A stretch of DNA of 60,967 nt from Bdellovibrionales bacterium (GTDB taxonomy: Bacteria > Bdellovibrionota > Bdellovibrionia > Bdellovibrionales > UBA1609). The notes beneath the pieces are model-generated. The model was not told where the DNA came from and did not search any database. It saw only the letters and a program-made list of their open reading frames with translations. Below, piece after piece: positions 1 to 9,292 of this stretch. The translations under genes were made by a program, and so were the position numbers. The stretch spans positions 35,623-96,589 of the forward strand of contig JAHDFM010000009.1 of assembly GCA_020628165.1 (NCBI GenBank). Direction: 5' to 3'. Numbering within the stretch: position 1 is the stretch's first letter; every line of letters starts with the position of its first letter.

Positions 1-180
1 AGAACTTTACTTGCTAAACACAACGCTTACGGTGAGGATTTGTACAGATGGATTCAAGTGACACCACATAAAGTCACTGTGCTTGATTTTAGCAACGCCA
101 GTCCCATAGATAAGTTGCCTGTTAAAAATGGTCTCTTTGCTCCTGAAGTAAAACCGAGCCGAATGTACGGAGTGTTGTGA
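1..180 (+). CDS. 3-prime end of a cut-off gene (possibly heparinase II/III-like)
   Basis: The window opens inside a plus-strand reading frame that stays open for 59 codons and ends in TGA at 178-180. The visible tail has no motif I can assign with certainty. Its ending (FAPEV..SRMYGVL) loosely resembles the end of heparinase II/III-like proteins. Such proteins often sit next to a fused dehydrogenase/Gfo-Idh-MocA oxidoreductase like the one at 6877-8976, so that identity is a context-based guess. The stop codon overlaps the ATG of the next gene by one base, which indicates translational coupling in one operon. Confidence 0.45.
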   Translation, partial: RTLLAKHNAYGEDLYRWIQVTPHKVTVLDFSNASPIDKLPVKNGLFAPEVKPSRMYGVL

Positions 181-1430
181 TGGGTTTGAAGAAAGTGTTG
201 ATCTGCACCTTTAATTACAAACCACTAGTTAACCCGCGTTCTTTAAGGTGGACAGCTATTGCAGAAAAAATGGTAAGTCTTGGGGTTGAAGTGCATGTTG
301 TTTGTAATAAGGTTGCCGGAGAAAAAGAGTTTGAAGTTTTAAATGGAGTTCATGTTCACCGGGTGGGAGTGCGAGCTCAGAGCACTGTTAAAGCTAAAAT
401 CACAAAATCTAATAACAAAATGTCTTTGTTGAAAATGCTTTATCATAAGTTGCTAAAGCATTTTATTTGGCCAGATAGTAATTTTTTATGGATTCACAGC
501 GCCGTTAAAAAATCGTCACGGATTATCACTCAGCACAATATTTCGTCAGTTCTCAGTGTGTCTCATCCATTTTCAGGGCATGTTGTTGGTTATTGGGTTT
601 ATAAGAAACATAAGAACATTCACTGGGCTTTGGATATTGGTGATCCTTTTGCTTTTTTAGAGTTTGTGAGCATTAATAATTCTTTTCTTTTCAAAAGTTT
701 TAACTTCTGGTTTGAGCGAAAAATTATAAAGCAATCAGCTAAACAAGCTGTGACTACCGGCTTAACAAAGAAGGAATACTTAACTCATAAGTTTCAATGT
801 GAAGACTCTATGACTGTGATAGGCCCCTTGTTGAGGGAGTCGAGTGAGGATGATAGACCTGCTTTAAGCCAATGTGAGATTCATTGGATGTTCATTGGAA
901 CTCTTTATAAAGAAATCAGAAGCCCAAAATACTTATTAGAGCTTTTTGTGACAGCTTTAAACGAGGATGACCGGTTACGGCTTCATTTTTACGGGGAATA
1001 CAAACTTTGTCTCAGCGATTTTGATGCGTATCAACACTTGCTAGATAAAAAAATATTTTTGCATGGAGTGGTCACTCCAGATGAGGTGAGACAAGCCACT
1101 CAGAAAGCCAATGTGCTTGTCAATATTGGCAATAAGACATCCTATCAATTGCCAAGCAAGCTGGTCGAATACATGGCTCAAGAAAAATTCATTTTAAATA
1201 TAAAAAGCATTGTTAATGACAGCTCGGAAGACTTCTTAAAGGCCTACCCATTGACTTTGACCTTGGCGCAGAATGAGCCACCACAAGCGGCTGTGCAAAC
1301 ATTGAATGATAAACTAAAAAAGTGTGAGGGTTTACAAATAGAAGACTTGCAGAAGTTGACAAGTCCTTACAAAATAGATGCCATCACTCAAGATTACATG
1401 CAGTTAATGTCTAAAAACAGTGTGTCCTAG
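180..1430 (+). CDS. Glycosyltransferase, GT-B fold (GT4-like)
   Basis: About 416 residues. The N-terminus (KKVLICTFNYKPLVNPRSLR) has the layout of GT4-type enzymes: a first beta strand, then a loop, then W-x-x-x-A at the first helix. The C-terminal half has the donor-site pattern of GT-B enzymes: FIGTLY, then LHGVVTPDEV, then ANVLVNIGNKTSYQLPSKLVEY, where the S-K-L-V-E-Y segment normally binds the nucleotide sugar. It probably transfers a sugar to a lipid-linked glycan at the cytoplasmic face of the membrane. ATG 180 overlaps the preceding TGA by one base and has GGAG at 169-172, seven bases upstream; this is preferred over the GTG at 177. Donor and acceptor cannot be told from sequence. Confidence 0.85.
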   Translation: MGLKKVLICTFNYKPLVNPRSLRWTAIAEKMVSLGVEVHVVCNKVAGEKEFEVLNGVHVHRVGVRAQSTVKAKITKSNNKMSLLKMLYHKLLKHFIWPDSNFLWIHSAVKKSSRIITQHNISSVLSVSHPFSGHVVGYWVYKKHKNIHWALDIGDPFAFLEFVSINNSFLFKSFNFWFERKIIKQSAKQAVTTGLTKKEYLTHKFQCEDSMTVIGPLLRESSEDDRPALSQCEIHWMFIGTLYKEIRSPKYLLELFVTALNEDDRLRLHFYGEYKLCLSDFDAYQHLLDKKIFLHGVVTPDEVRQATQKANVLVNIGNKTSYQLPSKLVEYMAQEKFILNIKSIVNDSSEDFLKAYPLTLTLAQNEPPQAAVQTLNDKLKKCEGLQIEDLQKLTSPYKIDAITQDYMQLMSKNSVS

Positions 1431-1504
1431 TCATTTCAATGACTTTGTGATTTAGACTCTATATCTCACTGCGATGTGAATTAAAGATAGAACCTTGAAT
1501 TGAT

Positions 1505-2863
1505 TTAAGAATTACTAGAGCTATCTAGACTGTATTGAACGTCGAGCTCCTGCACTAGGTACCTTAACTTTCCCCGATGGGTTCTTTCGATGTCATTGAC
1601 CTGTTCGAAGTGAACGTCTAAGTCTGTGCCAAATTTTTTGCTGAGAGACCCTTTGATGTTTTCAAGTTCAGGGTCTGAAAAAGACGAAGTTGGGATATAC
1701 TTCAAAGTGATCTCACCTTGTTTTTTTTGATGAATTTGAAATTGCTTAATATTGTTAAAAAGCCCTTCATGAATACTAAAACTAGTCATCGACAAGTAAT
1801 TGCCACTTTTAGTGATCACCACTTCTTGCAAGCGACCGTCAATCTTTTCAAAAATGGTAGAGTTTTGATAGAGGCAGTTTTTGTGGCGCGTTTGAGTGAA
1901 CTTGGCGTAGTCGTTGGTTTCATAGCGAATGAATGGAGTGGAGGTGTTAATGAATCCCGTTGCAATGATTTCTGACATGCCATTTTCATTGGTTTGTCCT
2001 TGTTCAACCAGTCCGTAAAGGGGTTGCACTTCATATTGAAAATTAGAGTTGGGAATGAGTGTGGCGTAAGCGCATTTCTCTGCCTGACCATACCAGGCAT
2101 GGATGCTGGTGTCTGGAAATGTGGCTTTGAATTTTTCAATCTGCCATGGGTAAATGTTTTCAGACCCTAAGAGAATGGCGTCAAAGTTAAACTCATTCTT
2201 GCCAGTTTCTTTAATTAAATCACATAAAATACTTAAAGCAGAGGGGTAAGATTGCAAGTATTTGATTTTATGTTTTTTGGTTTGTGCAAGAAGTGTGTCA
2301 AAGTTTTTTTCATTCAAATGGTAGGTTGAGAAGTAAAGCTCTTTGGTATAGTTGGAGTATTTGTAAAAACTCTCGTCGGTTCCGACGTAAGAGCCACGCA
2401 TGACAAGCGACTTATCACCCAGACTCCAGCCGTAGGCCTCCCAGTAGGCTTGAATGAAGGCAGCTTCAGCTGCGAACACACCACGTGACAGAAAAAAACC
2501 AAAAGGCTCGCCGGTGGTGCCACCAGTGGTGTTGTAGCGATGTTGTGGCCCCAAAACACTGAACTCTTTAATGTTGTCTCGAAGCAAAGCTTTGTTCACT
2601 GTTGGGAGATGTTTAACATCATCGAGAGCTTGAATGTCAGAAGGCTGTATACCGTGTTCTTTGTACAGTTGACGATAGCCTTTGGTGTTGTTGTAAGCAA
2701 GATAGACCATTCTGCGCAGTTCAATAAGTCTGAGTTTCTCGAGTTCTTCATGTGATATTGTTAAAGATTTTTTAATGCGGCGATAGTGTTTGCCCGTGAG
2801 AGGGTGCCTGCGAAACTGAGGAGGAACAATTGAGATGATGGATTTAAGAGCGTCTTTGATCAT
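1505..2863 (-). CDS. CapK/PaaK-like AMP-forming ligase
   Basis: 452 residues in the adenylate-forming (ANL) superfamily, closest in style to phenylacetate-CoA ligase and the capsule protein CapK. The phosphate-binding loop is TTGGTTGEP at residues 112-120. The later HAWYGQAEKCA segment matches the adenine-binding Y-G-x-x-E motif, and T-P-F-I-R-Y-E-T-x-D matches the hinge-region aspartate motif. Members in polysaccharide loci are thought to activate an acyl or amino-acid group that decorates the glycan; that role is inferred from context. It overlaps the end of the upstream flippase gene by 20 bases, so the two are co-transcribed. It is convergent with the glycosyltransferase at 180-1430, and I see no clear terminator in the 74-base gap. 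Confidence 0.8.
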   Translation of the reverse strand: MIKDALKSIISIVPPQFRRHPLTGKHYRRIKKSLTISHEELEKLRLIELRRMVYLAYNNTKGYRQLYKEHGIQPSDIQALDDVKHLPTVNKALLRDNIKEFSVLGPQHRYNTTGGTTGEPFGFFLSRGVFAAEAAFIQAYWEAYGWSLGDKSLVMRGSYVGTDESFYKYSNYTKELYFSTYHLNEKNFDTLLAQTKKHKIKYLQSYPSALSILCDLIKETGKNEFNFDAILLGSENIYPWQIEKFKATFPDTSIHAWYGQAEKCAYATLIPNSNFQYEVQPLYGLVEQGQTNENGMSEIIATGFINTSTPFIRYETNDYAKFTQTRHKNCLYQNSTIFEKIDGRLQEVVITKSGNYLSMTSFSIHEGLFNNIKQFQIHQKKQGEITLKYIPTSSFSDPELENIKGSLSKKFGTDLDVHFEQVNDIERTHRGKLRYLVQELDVQYSLDSSSNS

Positions 2864-4295
2864 TTGGCCTTTTCAGTGTGCTTGCAATGAGGTTTTTTAA
2901 ATCTTTATCTAATCCAATGTAAACTATAGTAACAAAGATAGCTGTTATTGATAAGTTATAAATCACAACTTGGACAAGACTAAAGTTGGTGGAATTTAAA
3001 TAACTTTGTACTGTGAGACTTGGAATAAATATGAAGAGTGGCCAAAGCAGTTTGTGCAATTGAAGTCTGAGAGGGTGATGTTTTTTTGAGCAGAGGTGTG
3101 AAACAGGCAGGGTCACCAGGTAAGACATAGCTGTGCTCAAGCAAGCTCCTACAAGGCCGAACTTAGGTATTAGTAATAAATTGAGACACACATTGGTGAT
3201 GGCACCGATCATTAACACCAGGCTTGTGATTTTAGTTTTGTTTTTTAACAGGTAGCCCGTGTTGAGAAAGTCATTGAGACCCCAAGTTAAATGGGCCACT
3301 AGAATAAACGGAATCAAGATGTAGGCACTCAAGTAGTCAGAGTTAGAAAGAATGAGAATGAGTGGCTTTGAAAGAGCATTGATACCTAGACAGGCAATGA
3401 AGCCCACAAGAAGATACACCTGCATGGTTAGGTTCATCTGATTTTGATAAGTGTTTGCTGGTGTTTGAGTATTGAACTTGATCGGTGACAATACGGCTGA
3501 AAAGGAAGTGATAAAAAATTGTCTGATGAGGTCAGCAATTTTGTAACCCATAGAGTAAAGTCCAACAGCAGAGCTACTGATGAAGATTTTTATGAATATA
3601 CGATCAATGGAGGTGATGATCGAGCCAAAGTACGATCCAGGAATTAGCCAAAAAGAGTATGAGAGTAATTTTTTAAGAGTATTAGTTTGCCACTTAAATC
3701 CATTCCACTTAATAATAGCGAATGCTGAAATAAAAAAACCAGCTGCGTGAAACACATTGAAAATAATAAAAATATCTACAAGGTCCATCTGATCTCTGAA
3801 AACAAATAAGCACACAGCTTTTGGCAGGTGAGTAATGAGGCAGTGAAGTAAGTACCAGTTCGTACTGTAGTTCAATTTAAAATAAGTCAGGTTTAAAGAG
3901 CCTAAATAAATGAACAAGTGATTGCTCAGCGCAAGCAGCAGTAAAGAAATGCCGGCTTTGATGTCTAAATGATCTAAAAGTGACTCCAGAGGAGTTTGCA
4001 GTGCAAAAACTAGCAATGATAAAATTAAAAAGGCAGCAATGAGATAGATCACGCAGTGGAGATAAAGGTTACTTTTGCTGTCTTCAAAAAAATAGCGGCT
4101 GAAAGCTGTTATGACTTCGCAAAAAACGATAGGGAGTATGAGAGTTGGGATGACTAAGATCAAACTAAAAAGTCCAAACTCTTCGAGAGATAATCGGTTG
4201 GTTAAAATTTTAATGATCACCAACTGACAAATCAAAGTTATGATCTGCCCCGAAGACGAAGCAATGAAGTTGTTAAAGTTTTTCCCAGCAGCCAT
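2844..4295 (-). CDS. Wzx-type polysaccharide flippase
   Basis: 483 residues, almost entirely hydrophobic, with about 12-14 membrane segments and the paired-helix layout of MATE/MOP flippases of the Wzx family. A central S-I-D-R-I-F-I-K motif is typical of Wzx proteins. It would move undecaprenyl-pyrophosphate-linked repeat units across the inner membrane. The start ATG at 4295 has no visible Shine-Dalgarno sequence. Immediately upstream lies a 22-bp tandem repeat. It is the first gene of a two-gene minus-strand unit with the CapK-like ligase. Confidence 0.85.
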   Translation of the reverse strand: MAAGKNFNNFIASSSGQIITLICQLVIIKILTNRLSLEEFGLFSLILVIPTLILPIVFCEVITAFSRYFFEDSKSNLYLHCVIYLIAAFLILSLLVFALQTPLESLLDHLDIKAGISLLLLALSNHLFIYLGSLNLTYFKLNYSTNWYLLHCLITHLPKAVCLFVFRDQMDLVDIFIIFNVFHAAGFFISAFAIIKWNGFKWQTNTLKKLLSYSFWLIPGSYFGSIITSIDRIFIKIFISSSAVGLYSMGYKIADLIRQFFITSFSAVLSPIKFNTQTPANTYQNQMNLTMQVYLLVGFIACLGINALSKPLILILSNSDYLSAYILIPFILVAHLTWGLNDFLNTGYLLKNKTKITSLVLMIGAITNVCLNLLLIPKFGLVGACLSTAMSYLVTLPVSHLCSKKHHPLRLQLHKLLWPLFIFIPSLTVQSYLNSTNFSLVQVVIYNLSITAIFVTIVYIGLDKDLKNLIASTLKRPNDQRRS

Positions 4296-4296
4296 T

Positions 4297-4340
4297 TAAA
4301 ATATGGTAGCACATCAAGTAAAATATGGTAGTGCATCAAG
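4297..4340. repeat. 22-bp direct tandem repeat, two copies
   Basis: Units 4297-4318 and 4319-4340 abut and differ only at two adjacent bases (CA versus TG). The repeat ends one base before the flippase start codon, so it occupies the place where a ribosome-binding site would be expected. Confidence 0.85.
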
Positions 4341-4420
4341 GTGAACAACAACAGCTCGACCAAGGTAGGGCAGTTGTAGTGATTAGATCTAAACCTCCGA
4401 AGATTTGTTAACAAAGCAGT

Positions 4421-4520
4421 GTCATTTCGACTAGAGAATCGCCATCCTCGGCGAAGTTAAGGATCTAAACACGCTAGCACTTAATTTGCCATAGGTCCTT
4501 CGCTCTGCTCAGGATGACAT
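4421..4520. repeat. Dispersed palindromic intergenic element
   Basis: The right arm (4493-4520) read on the minus strand is ATGTCATCCTGAGCAGAGCG followed by AAGGACCT. The left part (about 4421-4466) holds a degenerate copy on the plus strand (GTCAT, then ATCCTCGGCGAAG, then AAGGATCT). Together they form a large imperfect inverted repeat. A related half-copy lies at 29838-29863. Elements built on GTCATCCTGAGC and GCGAAGGAT/ACCT are common intergenic repeats in many bacteria. Confidence 0.65.
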
Positions 4521-4599
4521 AGCTACTTTCAAGGAGAAGTGGCTACATTCACTATAGCAGTACTTAACTCAAATTGAAGAGCTAAGCTCTGCAGCCCGC

Positions 4600-4638
4600 C
4601 CAAACATGTTTGGACATATCACTTTTCTTCTGTAAACT
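4600..4638 (+). promoter_or_regulatory. Promoter with overlapping 14-bp palindrome
   Basis: TTGGAC at 4610-4615 and TAAACT at 4633-4638 are separated by 17 bases, a reasonable sigma-70 promoter. The perfect palindrome CCAAACATGTTTGG (4600-4613) overlaps the -35 box and could be an operator. The predicted start of transcription falls on or next to the ATG at 4645, so the mRNA may be leaderless. Confidence 0.5.
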
Positions 4639-4644
4639 ATAGAT

Positions 4645-5733
4645 ATGTCATACTTCGAAGATTTGAAAAAACGCCTGGGAATTGCAAGAAATATTTTTAT
4701 CGATAAAAGCACATCTATTTTAGAAGCACTCAAAAGAATGGATGAAGAAGATGTCAAGCTCCTAATCGTGTTTGATCAACAACAATTTTTATCCGTAGTC
4801 AGTATTGGAGACATACAACGTTCGATCATTAAAAATGTCGCCATCACTGAAAATATCAGTCAGATCTTGCGAAAAAAAATAACAGTGTGTTACACCAGTG
4901 AAAGTTTTGAGCAAGTGAAAGAAAAAATGTTAAAACTAAGAACCGAGTGCATGCCCGTTCTCAATGATCAGAGCAATGAGCTGGTCAGTGTTTATTTTTG
5001 GCAAGATTTATTCAAAACAGAGCGCAGTGAAGGCGAACCGTTGAACATTCCATTGGTTATTATGGCTGGAGGAATGGGGACGCGCTTGAAGCCTATCACT
5101 TACATCATTCCAAAGCCCCTGGTGCCACTCAGTGAAAAACCAATGGTGGAAATGATCATCAACAGTTTTGAGCAGTATGGCTGTGAAAACGTTTTTATGA
5201 CTGTAAATTACAAAAAAGAGATGATCAAGTTTTACTTTGATCAACTTGAAAACAAGGCTTACCAGTTAGATTATATCGTCGAGGACGAGCCGCTAGGCAC
5301 TGCCGGAAGTTTGAGTTTGTTAAAAGGGCAGATCAATTCGCCCTTTTTTGTATCCAACTGTGATATCTTAATCAGGCAAGACTACCGAGAAGTTTATAAA
5401 TACCACAATGAAAATAAAAACGATCTCACTATTTTGTCGGCCATGTCTCACTACCAAATTCCATACGGAACGCTTGAGTCAGGCAAGGATGGACAACTAG
5501 TAAAAATTGAAGAGAAGCCTGAGAAAACTTTTATGATCAATACAGGTGTTTATCTACTTGAACCGACAACGTTAAAACATGTTCCTGAAAAGTTATTTTT
5601 TCACATGACTGATCTCATTGCTAAGATCAAAGAGTCTGGAGGCAGGGTTGGAGTCTTTCCGGTGAGTTCAGGAGCTTGGGTGGATATTGGCCAGTGGAAG
5701 GATTATCAAAAACACATCAAAGTGAGTCTATAA
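4645..5733 (+). CDS. CBS-domain sugar-1-phosphate nucleotidyltransferase
   Basis: 362 residues. Residues about 1-125 form a CBS-domain pair. From about 136 the protein is a nucleotidyltransferase with the signature MAGGMGTRL (140-148), then K-P-L-V-P-L-x-x-K-P-M and a D-E-P-L-G-T-A-G-S segment. The final W-V-D-I-G-x-W-x-D-Y is also typical. This architecture matches PtmE-type guanylyltransferases of the legionaminic-acid pathway and related CBS-nucleotidyltransferases. It would make an NDP-sugar for the neighbouring glycosyltransferases. The CBS pair may sense a nucleotide. No Shine-Dalgarno precedes the ATG, and the promoter boxes suggest a leaderless message. Substrate is not determinable here. 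Confidence 0.85.
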   Translation: MSYFEDLKKRLGIARNIFIDKSTSILEALKRMDEEDVKLLIVFDQQQFLSVVSIGDIQRSIIKNVAITENISQILRKKITVCYTSESFEQVKEKMLKLRTECMPVLNDQSNELVSVYFWQDLFKTERSEGEPLNIPLVIMAGGMGTRLKPITYIIPKPLVPLSEKPMVEMIINSFEQYGCENVFMTVNYKKEMIKFYFDQLENKAYQLDYIVEDEPLGTAGSLSLLKGQINSPFFVSNCDILIRQDYREVYKYHNENKNDLTILSAMSHYQIPYGTLESGKDGQLVKIEEKPEKTFMINTGVYLLEPTTLKHVPEKLFFHMTDLIAKIKESGGRVGVFPVSSGAWVDIGQWKDYQKHIKVSL

Positions 5734-5737
5734 GTTA

Positions 5738-6835
5738 ATGAAACTGATAATGTTTGGTCCGCCGGCAGGGCATAATGTGGATCCCTTTGTCAGCTTGTTA
5801 CGAAAAATAAATCAATGGCCTTCTACCTACATTTGCCGTGGAGAGCCTAGTTGGACTGATCACAAAAATCTATCCATTCTATCTTATGAAAAAAGATTCA
5901 GTGCAAAAATCAAACAGCTGTTAAAAAATGAAGAGGCTTTTATTTGGGTGCACGGAGGTTACGATCTTCGTCAACTCATTGCGATTTTAAAACATAAGCA
6001 CCCTAAGAGCATTGTTAGTTTAAATATTTGGGGAGAGCAAGTTCCAAGATTACTACAGAAAAAGAATGCAAAAAGTTTTGTCTATCACCATGTTTTTAAA
6101 AAGATCGATCAAATTCATTGCAATTGGTATGGCACTTATTCGTTGTTGGGCAAGTATCAAGACAAAGCCATTGTGAGACCTTGGGGGCTTGTGCATGATT
6201 TCTTTGAAAATGAAGAGAAACCAGTATCTGGCTTCACCGAAAAGTTCATTGCTCAAATGCCAAAAGAGAAGTTCATTTTCTTTTACCCTAAATCCATATT
6301 ACCTGTGAGTGGTCAGGTTGAGCTCATACATGCTGTTCATGCTTTAAAACAAAAAGGCATTAAAAATTTTAAAGTGTATTTGTGGGTAGGAAATTACAAT
6401 GACGAAGCTATGATGGCTGAGTGTGATAAGTTCATTGAAAAATTTCAACTGCAAGAGTTCATAGATATTGTAAGACACCCATTCTTGCCATTTGCAGACA
6501 TTCAAAAAATATGGCAAGCCGTCAACTGCGGTTTGCAATTGGCAAAGTCTGATCAACTTTCATCCACTTTTCTAGAGCCACAAATTATGGAAAAGCCCTT
6601 CCTTGCCACAAAAATAAAACCTTACCTAGAGTACGAGAACAAATACAAAATAGATTTAAACCTCATTGAGCTACAAGTAGATGAAATAGCAAAAGCCATG
6701 CAAGCCTTAATTGAAAAGCCAACAATACAAAATGAAGACTTAAAAAAAAGAGCTCAAATCGTAAAAGATAACTTTCATTTTCAATTAAATATTTTAAGCT
6801 TTCTCAAAGAAATGGGCTTTGTTTCCAACCCTTAA
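5738..6835 (+). CDS. Probable GT-B glycosyltransferase
   Basis: 365 residues, four bases after the nucleotidyltransferase stop. The N-terminus (MKLIMFGPPAGHNVDPFVS) looks like the acceptor-side Rossmann domain of GT-B enzymes. The second half reads like a donor domain: FFYPKS, a KVYLWVG strand, DIVRHPFLPFADIQKIWQ and then LEPQIMEKPFLAT, where an acidic residue followed by M-E-K-P-F resembles the nucleotide-sugar loop. Overall identity to a named family is weak, so the call is from fold pattern and location among glycan genes. It is convergent with the oxidoreductase at 6877-8976. Confidence 0.65.
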   Translation: MKLIMFGPPAGHNVDPFVSLLRKINQWPSTYICRGEPSWTDHKNLSILSYEKRFSAKIKQLLKNEEAFIWVHGGYDLRQLIAILKHKHPKSIVSLNIWGEQVPRLLQKKNAKSFVYHHVFKKIDQIHCNWYGTYSLLGKYQDKAIVRPWGLVHDFFENEEKPVSGFTEKFIAQMPKEKFIFFYPKSILPVSGQVELIHAVHALKQKGIKNFKVYLWVGNYNDEAMMAECDKFIEKFQLQEFIDIVRHPFLPFADIQKIWQAVNCGLQLAKSDQLSSTFLEPQIMEKPFLATKIKPYLEYENKYKIDLNLIELQVDEIAKAMQALIEKPTIQNEDLKKRAQIVKDNFHFQLNILSFLKEMGFVSNP

Positions 6836-6876
6836 AAATATCTTATATCTTATAAAGGTTGTTTGTCAGGGAGTTT

Positions 6877-8976
6877 TTAAAGCTCTTTTCTTGCTTTTAG
6901 GGTGAACTCAGCAACTTCAAAAATCTCTTCTATAGGAATAAGGGGGGCGTCCCCTTGCTCAATTCTAGTTAAAAACTGTTGAAACATATTGAGCTGACCC
7001 TTGTCTTGTTTTTTAAGCTTAATCACTTGCTCGTTTTTTTCGGAGTATATGTTTAAGCTTTTAAAATCATTGATCCTATAGATGCTGCCTGCATGAGAGA
7101 CTTGAATATGCTCTTTGGCAAAGCGCTTACAACCATTGGCGTAGTAATTGATCACAGCTAGGCTTCCGTTTTTAAATTGCAGGTTGATACTTATGTTTTC
7201 ATCGATTACATTTGTGTTGGTCATGGCATGAGCTTGCACATTGGTGATGGAAGAGTTTGCAAGAAAGCGTGCAAGGTCGATGAAGTGACAGGCTTCGCCG
7301 ATCAGTCGGCCGCCGCCAACTTTTCCGTCTTGAGTCCAATGGTCAGTAGGAATAAATCCTGCATTGATGTTAGCTTGAATAAAACGGGGCTGATCACTGC
7401 CTGATAACTCGGCTTGAATTTTTTCAACAAGAGGTGAGAAACGTCGATTGTAGCCGACTAAAAAATGTTTATTTGGTTTGTAATTTTGTTTGATTTTTTT
7501 GAGCCCAATCTCGTCAATACAAATCGGTTTTTCTACAAAAACATGTTTGTCTTTTTCAAAAGCCTGGCAGATAAGGTCACTGTGAGTATTGTGCCTCGTT
7601 GCAATCACCACTGTATTTATATCGTTGCGTTCAAAAATAGAGGCTAAATCAGTGGTTGATTCTGCAATGTTTAATTTTTTTCCCAAAAGAGTTGAACTCA
7701 ATCCGTTTTGTGAAACTAGGCTGGTGATTTGAGCGTCACATTTATTCAGAGTAGGGATGATCATATTTTGACTGTAATTGCCCACTCCGAGCACGGCAAT
7801 GTTTGCTTTGTCGGCATCAATTTTTTTAGAGGGTGTAGTTAGTTGAACAGTTTTTTCTAACAGTTTTTTATTTTCAGGGTACTGAATCAAAACAGTGAGG
7901 GGAGGATTTTCTGAACTAATTTGATCATAGGCGTCTTTGATGTTTTCGACATTGAATTTGTTGTTCACAAATGGTGAGCAATCAATTTTTTTATTCTTTA
8001 ACAATTTAAGGCAAGTTTCAAAGTTTCTTTGTTCGGTCCATCTGACAAATGCAATGGGGTAGTCATTACCAAGCTGTTCGTAGCTGTGATCATAGCGACC
8101 GGGTCCATATGAGCAAGACACTTGAAAGGTCAATTCTTTTTCGTAAAATAGATTTCTATTGATATTCAGGCCAATCACACCGGTAAGTACAATGCGCCCT
8201 CTCTTACGACACATTTGGGCCGACTGTTCAATAGGAGCATTGCTATCTGTAGCTGCAGTGATAAGCACAGCGTCCACTCCTAAATCATTAGTGAGTTGTT
8301 GTGCTTTCAGAAGAGGGTCATCTTTACTAAGCACAACACCTGTGGCTCCAAAAGACTTTGCCAAATCCACTCGCTCTTGAAGAGGATCTATGGCGATGAC
8401 ATTACATCCATTAGCAATGAGTATCTGCACAGACAGCAAACCAATGATTCCTAGTCCCATGACGGCCACAGTTTCACCAATAGTTGGGTTGATCAAACGA
8501 ATGCCTTGTAGGCCGATACTTGCAAGCACTGTAAAGGAGGCGTCTTCGTTACTTACTGAGTCTGGAATTTTAGCGCATAAATTTTTAGGAACATTGACAA
8601 CTTCGGCATGAGGGCCGTTACTGAGCACACGGTCACCCACTTTAAAATTTTTAATATCGGGACCAACACCAATGACCACACCAACATTAGAGTAACCCAT
8701 GGTGATTGGAAAATCGAATTGCTTCTTAATAGCATTGAGCGTGACATCAAGTCCTTCTTGCGAATAAAGGTCCCAGGCCTTTTTCAATTTGCTAGGTTGA
8801 TTCATAATTTTTTTTACGACACTTGTTTTGCTGTCGTTAACAGCTGTTTTTTCTGTGCCAGTTGAAATAAGGCTTAACTTAGTTTTAATGAGTACGTGCC
8901 CTTTTTTGATTTGTGGGCAAGGTGTGTCGATGATTTCAGTGCTACCAGTTCCCAGGTTCTGCAATACTTGTTTCAA
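6877..8976 (-). CDS. Fused zinc-ADH-like / Gfo-Idh-MocA oxidoreductase
   Basis: About 699 residues in two domains. Residues about 1-360 are a medium-chain dehydrogenase with the NAD(P) motif GLGIIG. Residues about 380-690 are a Gfo/Idh/MocA oxidoreductase with NIAVLGVGNY at its start and the catalytic-region motif VEKPI. Such two-domain proteins typically lie in exopolysaccharide loci beside heparinase II/III-like proteins; their reaction is not established. The start is placed at TTG 8976, because GAGGAG at 8984-8989 sits seven bases upstream and the resulting N-terminus (MKQVLQNLGTG) fits the family. The ATG at 8991 lies over that ribosome-binding site. Confidence 0.85.
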   Translation of the reverse strand: MKQVLQNLGTGSTEIIDTPCPQIKKGHVLIKTKLSLISTGTEKTAVNDSKTSVVKKIMNQPSKLKKAWDLYSQEGLDVTLNAIKKQFDFPITMGYSNVGVVIGVGPDIKNFKVGDRVLSNGPHAEVVNVPKNLCAKIPDSVSNEDASFTVLASIGLQGIRLINPTIGETVAVMGLGIIGLLSVQILIANGCNVIAIDPLQERVDLAKSFGATGVVLSKDDPLLKAQQLTNDLGVDAVLITAATDSNAPIEQSAQMCRKRGRIVLTGVIGLNINRNLFYEKELTFQVSCSYGPGRYDHSYEQLGNDYPIAFVRWTEQRNFETCLKLLKNKKIDCSPFVNNKFNVENIKDAYDQISSENPPLTVLIQYPENKKLLEKTVQLTTPSKKIDADKANIAVLGVGNYSQNMIIPTLNKCDAQITSLVSQNGLSSTLLGKKLNIAESTTDLASIFERNDINTVVIATRHNTHSDLICQAFEKDKHVFVEKPICIDEIGLKKIKQNYKPNKHFLVGYNRRFSPLVEKIQAELSGSDQPRFIQANINAGFIPTDHWTQDGKVGGGRLIGEACHFIDLARFLANSSITNVQAHAMTNTNVIDENISINLQFKNGSLAVINYYANGCKRFAKEHIQVSHAGSIYRINDFKSLNIYSEKNEQVIKLKKQDKGQLNMFQQFLTRIEQGDAPLIPIEEIFEVAEFTLKARKEL

Positions 8977-9292
8977 GTGTGAACTCCTCATATCTCTCAG
9001 TTCGTAAATGTCTAAGATCTTATCGTCTTTTTAGAATTAAGACTTGATTCACTCATCGTGTTTTATTTAATTTTTTTATAGAGTTTTGGCTTCATTCTTT
9101 TGTCTAGTTCAATTTGGGTCTAGGTCCTTTGGTAATATAAGAAACTGCTTGTTATGGGCCATTGTATGAAAAGACTTGAGATCAATGTCGAGTTTTCAGA
9201 ATTTAACATGATAAGTGGTTAAGTTTATTCAAAAACTCATAAAGTCTACATGGGAATTGTACGATAGATAAAAGAACGGATAAGGATCTATT
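8977..9292. other. Divergent intergenic region
   Basis: About 316 bases between two divergently read genes, so promoters for both must lie here. It is AT-rich with T-tracts. A TAATAT hexamer near 9133-9138 could be a -10 box for a plus transcript, but I see no convincing -35, operator or RNA structure. Confidence 0.4.
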
